A stretch of DNA of 64,000 nt, from the NCBI GenBank assembly GCA_900539425.1, contig UQBX01000010.1:1-64000 (forward strand). Direction: 5' to 3'. The notes below the pieces were generated by a model. The model was not told where the DNA came from. It made no database searches and saw nothing but the letters and a program-made list of their open reading frames with translations. The DNA is from an uncultured Oscillospiraceae bacterium. Lineage in GTDB: Bacteria; Bacillota; Clostridia; Oscillospirales; Acutalibacteraceae. Shown here one piece after another: positions 52,684 to 60,529 of this stretch. Numbering within the stretch: the first letter of the stretch is position 1; every line of letters starts with the position of its first letter. Position numbers and translations under genes: made by a program.

Positions 52684-53691
52684 TTATTTCATTGCCTCTT
52701 CAACTGCAACTGCTGTTGCAACGGTTGCGCCAACCATCGGGTTGTTACCCATACCGATAAGACCCATCATTTCAACGTGAGCCGGAACAGATGAAGAACC
52801 TGCGAACTGAGCATCACCGTGCATACGACCCATAGAGTCTGTAAGACCGTAAGAAGCCGGGCCTGCAGCCATGTTATCGGGATGAAGAGTACGGCCTGTG
52901 CCGCCGCCTGAAGCAACTGAGAAATACTTCTTGCCGTTTTCGATAGCCCATTTCTTGTATGTGCCTGCAACAAGATGCTGGAAACGGGTCGGGTTGGTTG
53001 AGTTACCTGTGATAGAAACATCAACACCCTCGTGCTTCATGATTGCAACGCCCTCAAGAACATCGTTTGCGCCGTAGCACTTAACTGCAGCTCTCTCACC
53101 GTCTGAGAATGCTTTTGTTTCAACAACCTTGAGTTCGCTGGTATAGAAGTCATAATCTGTCTTTACATAGGTAAAGCCGTTGATTCTTGAGATGATATAA
53201 GCAGCGTCCTTGCCGAGACCGTTAAGGATTACGCGAAGGGGCTCCTTACGAACTTTGTTTGCAGTGCGGGCAATACCGATTGCGCCTTCAGCAGCTGCAA
53301 AGCTTTCGTGACCTGCAAGGAATGCAAAGCACTTTGTTTCTTCTGAAAGAAGACGCGCGCCGAGGTTGCCGTGGCCGAGACCAACGTTTCTCTGCTCTGC
53401 AACAGAACCGGGAATACAGAAAGCCTGAAGACCGATACCGATCTTTTCAGCAGCTTCTGAAGCAGTCTTTACACCGCTTTTGATAGCTACTGCTGCGCCG
53501 AGTGTGTAAGCCCAGCTTGCGTTTTCAAATGCTATCGGCTGAACGCCTTTAACGATAGCGTCAACATCTATTCCTTTAGAAAGGCACAAATCCCTTGCTT
53601 CCTCAAGACTTGAAAGACCGTATTCAGCAAGACATTTTTCAATTTTGGCCATTCTTCTTTCTTTGCCTTCGAATTTTACATCATTAGCCAT
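52684..53691 (-). CDS. GGGtGRT family protein
   Basis: A 335-residue soluble protein of the 'GGGtGRT' family, named for the motif seen here as ASGGGTGRTLHPDN near residue 253. Other conserved runs are GHGNLGARLLSEETK, FLAGHESFAAAEGA and MGNNPMVGATVA. Function has not been established as far as I know. It is encoded directly after a NifU/IscU-like scaffold gene (22 bases) in a two-gene operon, and this pairing recurs in many Clostridia, so a link to iron-sulfur chemistry is likely. Codon use is that of a highly expressed gene. Confidence 0.88.
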   Translation of the reverse strand: MANDVKFEGKERRMAKIEKCLAEYGLSSLEEARDLCLSKGIDVDAIVKGVQPIAFENASWAYTLGAAVAIKSGVKTASEAAEKIGIGLQAFCIPGSVAEQRNVGLGHGNLGARLLSEETKCFAFLAGHESFAAAEGAIGIARTANKVRKEPLRVILNGLGKDAAYIISRINGFTYVKTDYDFYTSELKVVETKAFSDGERAAVKCYGANDVLEGVAIMKHEGVDVSITGNSTNPTRFQHLVAGTYKKWAIENGKKYFSVASGGGTGRTLHPDNMAAGPASYGLTDSMGRMHGDAQFAGSSSVPAHVEMMGLIGMGNNPMVGATVATAVAVEEAMK

Positions 53692-53712
53692 TTTACGTTC
53701 CTCCTGTCTTAA

Positions 53713-54405
53713 TTATTCTTCACGCGGGTCAATATACTTTGCGGCATTGTCAAATCTGCCGTAAGTGCCCATGTTTGCTTTATATGCTTCGTCGGGTGTT
53801 TTGCCATGGCGGATATCTTCAAGCATCTTGCCGAGTTTAACGAATTCATAGCCGATAACTTCGCCCTCTTCGTCAAGAGCCATGCGGGTTACATATCCTT
53901 CTGCCATTTCCATATAGCGAACGCCCTTAGCCTTTGTTGAGAACATTGTGCCTACCTGGCTTCTGAGACCTTTACCAAGATCCTCAAGAGCAGCGCCTAC
54001 TACAAGACCGCCTTCTGAGAATGCGCTCTGTGAACGGCCGTAAGCAAGCTGTTTGAAAAGCTCTCTCATAGCAACGTTGATAGCGTCGCAAACAAGGTCT
54101 GTGTTAAGGCACTCAAGCAGTGTCTTTCCGGGAAGAATCTCAGCTGCCATAGCTGCTGAATGAGTCATACCGGAGCAGCCGATTGTTTCAACAAGCGCTT
54201 CTTCAACAATGCCGTCTTTAACATTGAGGCTGAGCTTGCAGGCGCCCTGCTGAGGTGCGCACCAGCCAATGCCGTGTGAGAAACCGCTAATGTCTTTGAT
54301 TTCGTAGGATTTAACCCATTTACCCTCTTCCGGAATCGGAGCAGGGCCGTGATGCGGACCTTTTTTTACGGTGCACATCTGTTCTACTTCTTGCGAATAA
54401 ACCAT
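53713..54405 (-). CDS. NifU/IscU-like iron-sulfur scaffold homologue
   Basis: A 230-residue protein with an IscU-type core: GWCAPQQGACKLSL, EEALVETIGCSGMTHSAAMA and the helical LECLNTDLVCDAINVAMRELF. These correspond to the Cys-bearing turns of IscU/NifU scaffolds, though the spacing and ends differ. About 80 extra C-terminal residues with GYVTRMALDEEGEVIG and a final Asp/Glu tail. Start ATG 54405 (another in-frame ATG lies ten codons later). Operon with the GGGtGRT gene. Likely assembles or carries an Fe-S cluster for its neighbour. Confidence 0.85.
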   Translation of the reverse strand: MVYSQEVEQMCTVKKGPHHGPAPIPEEGKWVKSYEIKDISGFSHGIGWCAPQQGACKLSLNVKDGIVEEALVETIGCSGMTHSAAMAAEILPGKTLLECLNTDLVCDAINVAMRELFKQLAYGRSQSAFSEGGLVVGAALEDLGKGLRSQVGTMFSTKAKGVRYMEMAEGYVTRMALDEEGEVIGYEFVKLGKMLEDIRHGKTPDEAYKANMGTYGRFDNAAKYIDPREE

Positions 54406-54547
54406 AGTATCTACTCCCTCGCTTAAATTAATAATTCTTAAAATTTAATAATCCTAAAATTATCAATGTTATTATAACCAACTTTATCATTATCTGCAAG
54501 TGAAAGAATATAAAATTTGTTATATTTCCTTATTTTTTCCTTATTGC

Positions 54548-54576
54548 TTGCATGCTTTTGTGCAAATTGGTATAAT
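54548..54576 (+). promoter_or_regulatory. Promoter of the pqqD-like gene
   Basis: TTGCAT at 54548-54553, 17-base spacer, TATAAT at 54571-54576. TTGCA and TGCAA inside it form a small inverted repeat that could be an operator. Confidence 0.7.
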
Positions 54577-54607
54577 AACAGAGAAATGAGTATAAAGGAA
54601 GATAAAA

Positions 54608-54874
54608 ATGAAAATTAAAAAAGGATTTGTTAAAAGAAACATAGCAGGTTCTGAGATAGTTGTGCCGGTAGGCAAAACAGCAGCGGAATTTAACGGAATG
54701 ATAACGCTCAATGAATCCGGCGCCTTTTTCTGGGACTGTATGGCAGAGGAAACTACAGCCGAGGACGTTGTGGCAAAAGTGATTGAGGTGTATGAAGTAA
54801 CACCTGAAAAAGCCGCTGAAGACGTAGATAAATTCATTTCAATGCTGCGTGAGAACGGCTTGCTTGATGAATAA
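54608..54874 (+). CDS. PqqD-family peptide chaperone (RiPP recognition element)
   Basis: An 88-residue stand-alone PqqD-like protein: beta strands at the N-terminus (KKGFVKRNIAGSEIVVPVG), the helix with LNESGAFFWDCMAEETTAEDV and a winged-helix tail ending FISMLRENGLLDE. PqqD proteins bind leader peptides and present them to radical SAM maturases. Neither a precursor peptide nor a maturase is adjacent; the nearest radical SAM gene is 4.2 kb away on the other strand. RBS AAGGAAG, own promoter. It may serve a distant RiPP pathway, or PqqD-like proteins may have another job in Clostridia. Confidence 0.82.
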   Translation: MKIKKGFVKRNIAGSEIVVPVGKTAAEFNGMITLNESGAFFWDCMAEETTAEDVVAKVIEVYEVTPEKAAEDVDKFISMLRENGLLDE

Positions 54875-54884
54875 ATCCTGATTT

Positions 54885-55637
54885 GTGGTTTTTGCTTTAA
54901 ATATGAACTATTCAAAATATTTCAGTATGCCGAATGCCCCTGTGCCTGATGAGATAGAGTTAAAAATCGAGAAGACGGGCAATATAACGCCTTTGCCGTT
55001 TTCGTGTGCGGGCGATATATTAAGCAGCAAAAGTCTGCAAAATGAAATAGGCACAATAAAACTTTCAGACGGCAGTTATCTTGTGGCTATGACTTGCCCG
55101 ATGCCCTCTGTTACAAAAGAAATGGTGCAGTGGTGGTTTTGGTGGCATCCTCAGGAAAATGAAAGGTATCAGCTTTGGTACCCGGGAGAACATATTGGCA
55201 TAAGCTATTCGAAAAAGAATTTACAGTATTTTTCCCAGTCTGCTGTTCCTGTTTTTCAGGAAAATACTCAGTATCCTGTTGAAAAAATAGGAAAGATGAA
55301 ATTGCCGCTTGCAATCAGCTTTAAATCACCTCAGAATTTCGGCTTCTCTGAAGAAAAAATGCAGGAAAACGGCGTTTCTGTAATTGTCTGCGGCGATGTG
55401 GGTATCGGGAAAGGTCTCCTTTACCATACCAAAATGGCACATATATTTTTTGAAAAAGACGGCGGCTTATTCCTTGTCAGCAGATTTTGGATAGGAGCAG
55501 ATCTGAAAAACAGATTGATAAGAAAAGTGCTGTTTAATGAAAAAACAGCAAAGGATATGGCAAGGCATTGCTGTGTGGAATACAGAAATTTTGCCGCCAA
55601 AATACCTTCTCTTTATAACGAGATAAACAACGGATGA
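54885..55637 (+). CDS. DAPG hydrolase (PhlG)-like protein
   Basis: A 250-residue protein (244 if started at ATG 54903) of the PhlG/DAPG-hydrolase family, which cleaves C-C bonds in acylphloroglucinols with a zinc ion. The characteristic run MVQWWFWWHPQENERYQLWYP is present, with GEHIG, the strand VIVCGDVG and the acidic YHTKMAHIFFE; His and Glu in these runs are the likely metal ligands. No good ribosome site precedes either start, but it begins 11 bases after the pqqD-like gene, so they are probably co-transcribed. The natural substrate in a gut anaerobe is unknown. Confidence 0.75.
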   Translation: MVFALNMNYSKYFSMPNAPVPDEIELKIEKTGNITPLPFSCAGDILSSKSLQNEIGTIKLSDGSYLVAMTCPMPSVTKEMVQWWFWWHPQENERYQLWYPGEHIGISYSKKNLQYFSQSAVPVFQENTQYPVEKIGKMKLPLAISFKSPQNFGFSEEKMQENGVSVIVCGDVGIGKGLLYHTKMAHIFFEKDGGLFLVSRFWIGADLKNRLIRKVLFNEKTAKDMARHCCVEYRNFAAKIPSLYNEINNG

Positions 55638-55689
55638 CAGCTTTAATTTAAAATGGTAACCTAAAAAAACACCTGAAAGGGCAATATTA

Positions 55690-55743
55690 TGTTTGATTTC
55701 GGTCATGAATTTTATAACAGAAATTATTCTATGCGCAAATAAG
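55690..55743 (+). CDS. Possible 17-residue peptide
   Basis: ATG at 55690 opens a frame of 17 codons (MFDFGHEFYNRNYSMRK) before TAA, with GAAAGG nine bases upstream. It may be a true microprotein, a truncated gene start or chance. No similarity recognised. Confidence 0.2.
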
Positions 55744-55826
55744 CATACTATTTTGTTTTGCTTTTGAGTTATCCAATTATAAATATACAGATAATTAATA
55801 TGCATAAATCGGAAGGTGTTATTCTT

Positions 55827-56594
55827 TTGGACTGGAATTCAGCGCAATATCTTAAATTTGTTAAAGAAAGAACACAGCCGTCGCTAGATTTGATAAGCAG
55901 AATAAAAATTGAAAATCCTGCAAAGATAATTGATATTGGATGCGGCCCCGGAAACAGTACGAATGCTCTGTACGAAAAGTTTCCGAATGCCGAGATTGTG
56001 GGATTAGATAATTCAAACGATATGCTTGAAAAAGCAAGAAATAAATATCCGTTTATTCGTTTTATGGAATTTGACGCTGCATGTGAAAACTGGAATATTG
56101 GAAAAGACTATGATATTGTTTTTTCAAATGCGTGTATTCAGTGGGTGCCGGATCATTATACGCTGTTGCCTAAAATGATGAGCGTACTGAAAAAAGGAGG
56201 AATTATGGCGGTTCAGATGCCTATACAGCGCGATGAACCAATTCGAAAAATAATTGCTCAGGTTATTTCAACTGATAAATGGAAGCATAAGTTAGAATTC
56301 AAGAGAACTCTAAATATGCTGTCTGACGAGAAATATTTTGATATACTGTCCGAGTTATCTGATGATTTTAATATTTGGACGACCACTTATTTTCATAGAA
56401 TGAAAAGTTGTAATGATATAATAGAATGGTATAAAAGTACAGGTCTGAAACCATATCTTGATTGCCTTGATGAAAATGATAAAGTATTGTTTTTGAAAGA
56501 TGTTCATAATGAAGTTTCAAAGTGCTATAAAAATCAGGATAACGGAGAAATAATACTGAAGTTTCCAAGACTGTTTTTCACTGCCATAAAATAA
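55827..56594 (+). CDS. tam: Trans-aconitate 2-methyltransferase-like enzyme
   Basis: A 255-residue class I SAM methyltransferase. I start it at TTG 55827, ten bases after GGAAGG; this gives the usual Tam N-terminus (DWNSAQYLKFVKERTQPS) and usual length, and upstream ATGs have no ribosome site. Motif I IIDIGCGPGNST, motif II VGLDNSNDML, and IQWVPDH correspond to Tam. The enzyme methylates trans-aconitate, an inhibitor formed from cis-aconitate, or another small acid. A terminator follows. Confidence 0.85.
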   Translation: MDWNSAQYLKFVKERTQPSLDLISRIKIENPAKIIDIGCGPGNSTNALYEKFPNAEIVGLDNSNDMLEKARNKYPFIRFMEFDAACENWNIGKDYDIVFSNACIQWVPDHYTLLPKMMSVLKKGGIMAVQMPIQRDEPIRKIIAQVISTDKWKHKLEFKRTLNMLSDEKYFDILSELSDDFNIWTTTYFHRMKSCNDIIEWYKSTGLKPYLDCLDENDKVLFLKDVHNEVSKCYKNQDNGEIILKFPRLFFTAIK

Positions 56595-56597
56595 ATA

Positions 56598-56629
56598 AAA
56601 CGGGACGCTTTAAAATATGCGTCCCGTTT
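56598..56629. terminator. Bidirectional terminator
   Basis: AAACGGGACGC and GCGTCCCGTTT arms with T-run; shared by tam and the leftward PI-PLC gene. Confidence 0.88.
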
Positions 56630-56630
56630 T

Positions 56631-57515
56631 TTATATGAAATTTGTGTTTATTATTTTCATAACAAGCTCTTTGCTTGGAAAATCACAATAAATCGTGCCG
56701 TAATGTTTTGAACTGTAAAGAGGGTATTTAATAAACTGCGGATTTATGTACTCGGCATTTTTTCGCGGGCCTTTTTATCCGCCCGCCGTGGAAAGATAAT
56801 TTATAATGTATGTGCCGTCAAATTCTTTAGCCTTATCAAGAAACGGCTTGATACATTCGTTCCATCTCGGCTCGGGTGTGTATTTGTATCTGTCCTGCAC
56901 TATGAATTCGGCAGGGGATTCGCCGCCCGTGCTGAGCGGCAGAGGTTCGGGAACAGCCGTATCCTGTTCAACCCAGCGTGAGAAATCAAGCCCTGTGTTT
57001 TTCGGCGTGAATTGCGGTCTGTCGGCCATTTTACAGCGGCGTATAAGATAAATTTTACCCCTTGTTTCATCAAGTGAGGGAACTCTGTTTTCACAAAACC
57101 ACATCTCAGGTTTTTTTGCAATATAGTTAAAAAACAGATTGTCAAAGCACTTTTCGTTTTCCTTGCCGCTGTCGTTTTTAAACTGGAAAACAATTGTTTC
57201 ACTCGGATTTTCAAGCAGAAAATCGTAGCACTGATTCAATACGAAATCCAGATCCATTTGCTTGCCGAATTTGTTTGCGGTGGGAAAGGCCTTTGCGAAT
57301 GCATGCACCATTTTAAGCGCTTCCCCTCGGCTTTCAACCCTTATGTCAAGCGCACGTATTCCAAGATTAAGCTGCTCGGCAATTGTCAGATCCTGCGTTT
57401 TTGATATGTGTTCAAATTGCACGAATTTTGTAACGCAGTCATGTGTTCCCGGAATTGAAAGCGTCAGCAGATCGCGTTTGCCGTCAATTTCCGACATCCA
57501 ATTATTAAGCTTCAT
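56631..57515 (-). pseudogene. Phosphatidylinositol-specific phospholipase C-like, premature stop
   Basis: A PI-PLC X-domain TIM barrel starting at ATG 57515 behind AAGAGGG. Catalytic features: SIPGTHDCVT (first His), ALDIRVES (Arg) and KMVHAFAKAF (second His). The frame meets TAA at 56775-56777, just after NYLSTAGG, giving 246 codons. But the same frame continues without further stops for 47 codons to TAA 56631-56633, with sensible PI-PLC-like sequence (NAEYINPQFIKYPLYSS, HYGTIYCDFPS). So the original protein was about 294 residues and a single change cut off the last strands. No signal peptide, unlike classical secreted PI-PLC. Whether the short product is active is unknown. Confidence 0.8.
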
Positions 57516-57581
57516 AATATCCCTCTTTTCGTTTGCTGTGGGCAACTATATTATATCATCTGATTTAAGTTTCATCAATCA

Positions 57582-57610
57582 TTGAAAAAAGTATTTTTAT
57601 TTAGTATAAT
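57582..57610 (+). promoter_or_regulatory. Promoter of the 57640 operon
   Basis: TTGAAA at 57582-57587, 17-base spacer, TATAAT at 57605-57610, then the GGAGG-type site and ATG 57640. Confidence 0.72.
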
Positions 57611-57639
57611 GATACTAATGCATAAAACGGAGGCATTTT

Positions 57640-58086
57640 ATGGTTATATTCGATAAAAGCGGAGTTATAACGCCTGAAATGGATAAAACAAATATTTCTT
57701 TTGATTTTGAAGTTACGCAGGGCGTTTCCGAATTGAATATTGATTTTTCATATTCACCAAAGACTGTTGAGGATGAAAGCGCGGCACTAAATGCTGTTTC
57801 GGACGCTCTTGAAAAGTATTTAGGCACAGAAAATGATGCGGATGCGCACAGCTTTCTGCCTGTGAATAATCTTGTTACATTATCGCTTGATGACCCTGAA
57901 GGGTATAGGGGAGCGGCACACAGGCAGCCGTGCGAACAGCATATTGTCATAGGCAGCGGCTGTTCTTCTCCGGGATTTTCAAAGAATTCTGTTCAAAGCG
58001 GAAAATGGCGTATAATGCTTAATGTGCATTGCTGTGTATGCAATGTTTCATACAGTCTGAAAATAAGCGGAGGTGAGGTTGAATGA
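57640..58086 (+). CDS. Hypothetical protein coupled to PHP hydrolase
   Basis: A 148-residue soluble beta-rich protein, start ATG 57640 with GGAGG. Contains VITPEMDKTNISFDFEV, LVTLSLDDPEGYRG and a C-terminal Cys-rich region (EQHIVIGSGC, NVHCCVCNVSYSL). It resembles the jelly-roll that accompanies CehA/McbA-type PHP proteins. It overlaps the PHP gene by four bases, so the two proteins likely act as one unit. No known name. Confidence 0.6.
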   Translation: MVIFDKSGVITPEMDKTNISFDFEVTQGVSELNIDFSYSPKTVEDESAALNAVSDALEKYLGTENDADAHSFLPVNNLVTLSLDDPEGYRGAAHRQPCEQHIVIGSGCSSPGFSKNSVQSGKWRIMLNVHCCVCNVSYSLKISGGEVE

Positions 58087-59039
58087 GTTATCTTCCATGT
58101 GAGCTCCACTGCCATACAATTCATTCAGACGGCGGCTTTACCCCGGCTTCTCTTCAGCAGGCAGCGGCAGAGGATCATCTTTCACTTATAGCTCTTACTG
58201 ATCATAATACATACAGCGGATATGACGAGATAGATGAAAATATTATTCCCGTTCTCCGAGGTATAGAGTGGACTACCTATTTCGGCCATATGCTTGTTTT
58301 GGGCGCTCAGGGTTTTGTTGACTGGCGTGATGCCGTGCCCGATAACATAGATGAAAAAATGAAAGCCGTTAGGGCGCAGGGCGGAATAGTCGGTATTGCC
58401 CATCCTTTTCAGCTGGGATCTCCTATGTGCACGGGCGGAAGATGGGAATTTAATGTTCGGGATTTCAGAAATGTAGACTACATGGAGGTTTGGCACGAAG
58501 CTTTCAGTCCTGATAATACCGAAAATGACAAAGCGCTTGAGATGTATACTTCTCTGCTTGACGAAGGTTATCATATTTCCGCTGTGTACGGTAAAGACTG
58601 GCACAGACCTGTTACCGACGGCAAGCATTACGGCTGTACTTATCTCCACTTTGACGGCGGTGTTGCAACACCCGAGGGTGCTGTTAAGGCTATACGTCTT
58701 GGCAAGACAGTAGCTTCAACAGGCGCTAAGTTCATATTCCGAGTTCACAGAATGGGCAAAACATACGGGCTTGGTTCAATCATACCAAAGGGAACCGTAA
58801 CATTCAGCTTTTTTACTGACCTTCATTCAAGAGAAAAGAATGCAGGCAATGAAGTTATAGAGTACAAAACAATAAAAATAATTTCAAACGGCGGCAAAAC
58901 GGTGCTTGAAACACGGTATGACACACGCCACGAACGCCTGAAGATAGAACGCGGGCATTGGTATCGTGCAGAGCTTTGGGGAACTGTTAACGGCGATAAA
59001 AAAATCCTTGCCGTAACAAGTCCCGTATATTGCGAATAA
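58083..59039 (+). CDS. PHP-domain metal-dependent hydrolase (CehA/McbA-like)
   Basis: A 318-residue phosphoesterase-fold protein. Metal ligands are visible in LHCHTIHSDGGF, LTDHNTYSG, GIEWTT, IAHPFQ, MEVWHEA and GKDWHRP. A C-terminal beta domain (~220-318) follows. CehA/McbA-like PHP proteins hydrolyse phosphoesters or esters in diverse pathways. The preceding small protein may provide substrate binding. Cytosolic; ends with a strong terminator. Confidence 0.85.
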   Translation: MSYLPCELHCHTIHSDGGFTPASLQQAAAEDHLSLIALTDHNTYSGYDEIDENIIPVLRGIEWTTYFGHMLVLGAQGFVDWRDAVPDNIDEKMKAVRAQGGIVGIAHPFQLGSPMCTGGRWEFNVRDFRNVDYMEVWHEAFSPDNTENDKALEMYTSLLDEGYHISAVYGKDWHRPVTDGKHYGCTYLHFDGGVATPEGAVKAIRLGKTVASTGAKFIFRVHRMGKTYGLGSIIPKGTVTFSFFTDLHSREKNAGNEVIEYKTIKIISNGGKTVLETRYDTRHERLKIERGHWYRAELWGTVNGDKKILAVTSPVYCE

Positions 59040-59058
59040 GTAAATAAGTATAAAAAAG

Positions 59059-59088
59059 GCCGGGCTCTTATTGAGCCCGGCTCTTTTT
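59059..59088. terminator. Bidirectional terminator
   Basis: GCCGGGCTC-TTATT-GAGCCCGGC with T-runs, between the convergent PHP and radical SAM genes. Confidence 0.9.
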
Positions 59089-59095
59089 GCTGTTA

Positions 59096-60517
59096 TCAGA
59101 AATCCTCAGGGCGGTAATTTATCTTGCCCTCGGGTGTATCTCTGTAATATTGTGTAAACGGTTTGAATCGCGCTTTTTCTTCCCAGATTTCTTTGGCTTT
59201 CGGTGCCCAGTTAGCGGCATAAGCGTCGCACTTTGCGCAAAGTTCCTCTGCGCTTTCCTCCTGAATAAGGTTTGTGGATTTTGCGCCGCTTCTTGCAACC
59301 ATTTTGCGTAAAGCCTGCGGGTTTTCAAGCATCGGGCATGGGCGCAGCATGTTTTTGTTAAACGGCTGACCCTTATAATACTCCTTGAAAAGAGGTGAGT
59401 TAAGGCATTCCATTATTGATTTTTCCCTGATGTTTGAATCAGAATAATGAATGAATACGCACGGCTCAACATCTCCCTCGGAATTAACGTGGAAATAGTT
59501 TCTGCCTCCCGCAATACATCCGCCTACAAATTCGGCGTCATTCTGAAAATCAACCGTGAATACCGGCTTGCCGTTTTTAGAATCCCTTTTTGCCCTTATC
59601 TCACGATAAACGTGCTCTCTCTGCTCAGGGGTGAGCATAAGGCTTGTGTCAGCATTTGCGCCTACGGGCATATAGTGGAAATACCACATGTATCTTACGC
59701 CCGCCTCTATCATTTTGTCATAAAATTCGTCGCTCGTAACAGCTTTGTAGTTGCTGCTCGTGTAGCAGATAGAGGTGCCGAAAAGGCAGCCGTGCTTTTT
59801 GAGCATCTTCATGGCGTTCATAGTAGTTTTATAAGCGCCGTCGCCGCGTCTGCCGTCATTTGTTTCTTCCGTGCCTTCAATTGAAAGCGCAAGCCCGAAG
59901 TTTCCGCATTCTATCAGCTGTTCGCAGAATTCGTCATCAATAAGAGTAGCATTTGTGAACGCAAGGAAAATACAGTCCGGGTTTTCCTTTGCAAGGGTGA
60001 TCAAATCTTTCTTTCTTATAAGCGGTTCGCCGCCTGTAAACATAAAGAAATGAGTGCCGAGTTCCTTGCTTTCGCTTATTATTCTGCGCATTTCTTCAAG
60101 AGTCAGATTGGATTTGTATCCGTATTCCGCCGCCCAGCAGCCTGTGCATTTGAGGTTGCAGGCGGAAGTCGGGTCAAGCAGTACAACCCACGGGATATTA
60201 CAGTGTAGTTCCTCTCTCTTTTTCCTGAGCGTGGAAGTACCTATAAGACCTAAGTCAATTCCGAAAGTAAGCACTGCTCTGCGCAGAAAATCAGGGTTTA
60301 CCTCTTTAATTCCGCGAAACAGAAACTGATGCCATACGTTGCTTTCGTCCGTGATTATCTCAATAGGCTTTGTAAAAGTGCTTTCAGGGTACATTTTGCC
60401 GGCGAAAGCCTTGCCCACTTTGACAAGCCTGAGCATGTTGCGCTCAGGATTTTTATAAATGTATTTAAAAAGCCCGTTTCCTATTTTATGAAGCGTTTTG
60501 CTTTTTAATGATGGCAT
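59096..60517 (-). CDS. Radical SAM protein with SPASM-like C-terminus
   Basis: A 473-residue enzyme. An N-terminal ~115-residue extension (helical, KIGNGLFKYIYKNPERNML) precedes the radical SAM core with DPTSACNLKCTGCWAAEYG (three cluster Cys), FMFTGGEPLI and FGLALSIEGT. The C-terminal part has additional Cys (GGCIAGGRNYF, VEPCVF, LRPCPML, ELCAKCDAY), consistent with auxiliary Fe-S clusters of SPASM/twitch type. Substrate unknown: such proteins may modify peptides, lipids or cofactors. Encoded 12 bases after argS on the same strand, so co-transcribed. The PqqD-like protein at 54608 is a conceivable but unproven partner. Confidence 0.88.
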   Translation of the reverse strand: MPSLKSKTLHKIGNGLFKYIYKNPERNMLRLVKVGKAFAGKMYPESTFTKPIEIITDESNVWHQFLFRGIKEVNPDFLRRAVLTFGIDLGLIGTSTLRKKREELHCNIPWVVLLDPTSACNLKCTGCWAAEYGYKSNLTLEEMRRIISESKELGTHFFMFTGGEPLIRKKDLITLAKENPDCIFLAFTNATLIDDEFCEQLIECGNFGLALSIEGTEETNDGRRGDGAYKTTMNAMKMLKKHGCLFGTSICYTSSNYKAVTSDEFYDKMIEAGVRYMWYFHYMPVGANADTSLMLTPEQREHVYREIRAKRDSKNGKPVFTVDFQNDAEFVGGCIAGGRNYFHVNSEGDVEPCVFIHYSDSNIREKSIMECLNSPLFKEYYKGQPFNKNMLRPCPMLENPQALRKMVARSGAKSTNLIQEESAEELCAKCDAYAANWAPKAKEIWEEKARFKPFTQYYRDTPEGKINYRPEDF

Positions 60518-60529
60518 ATCTGCTGCTCC

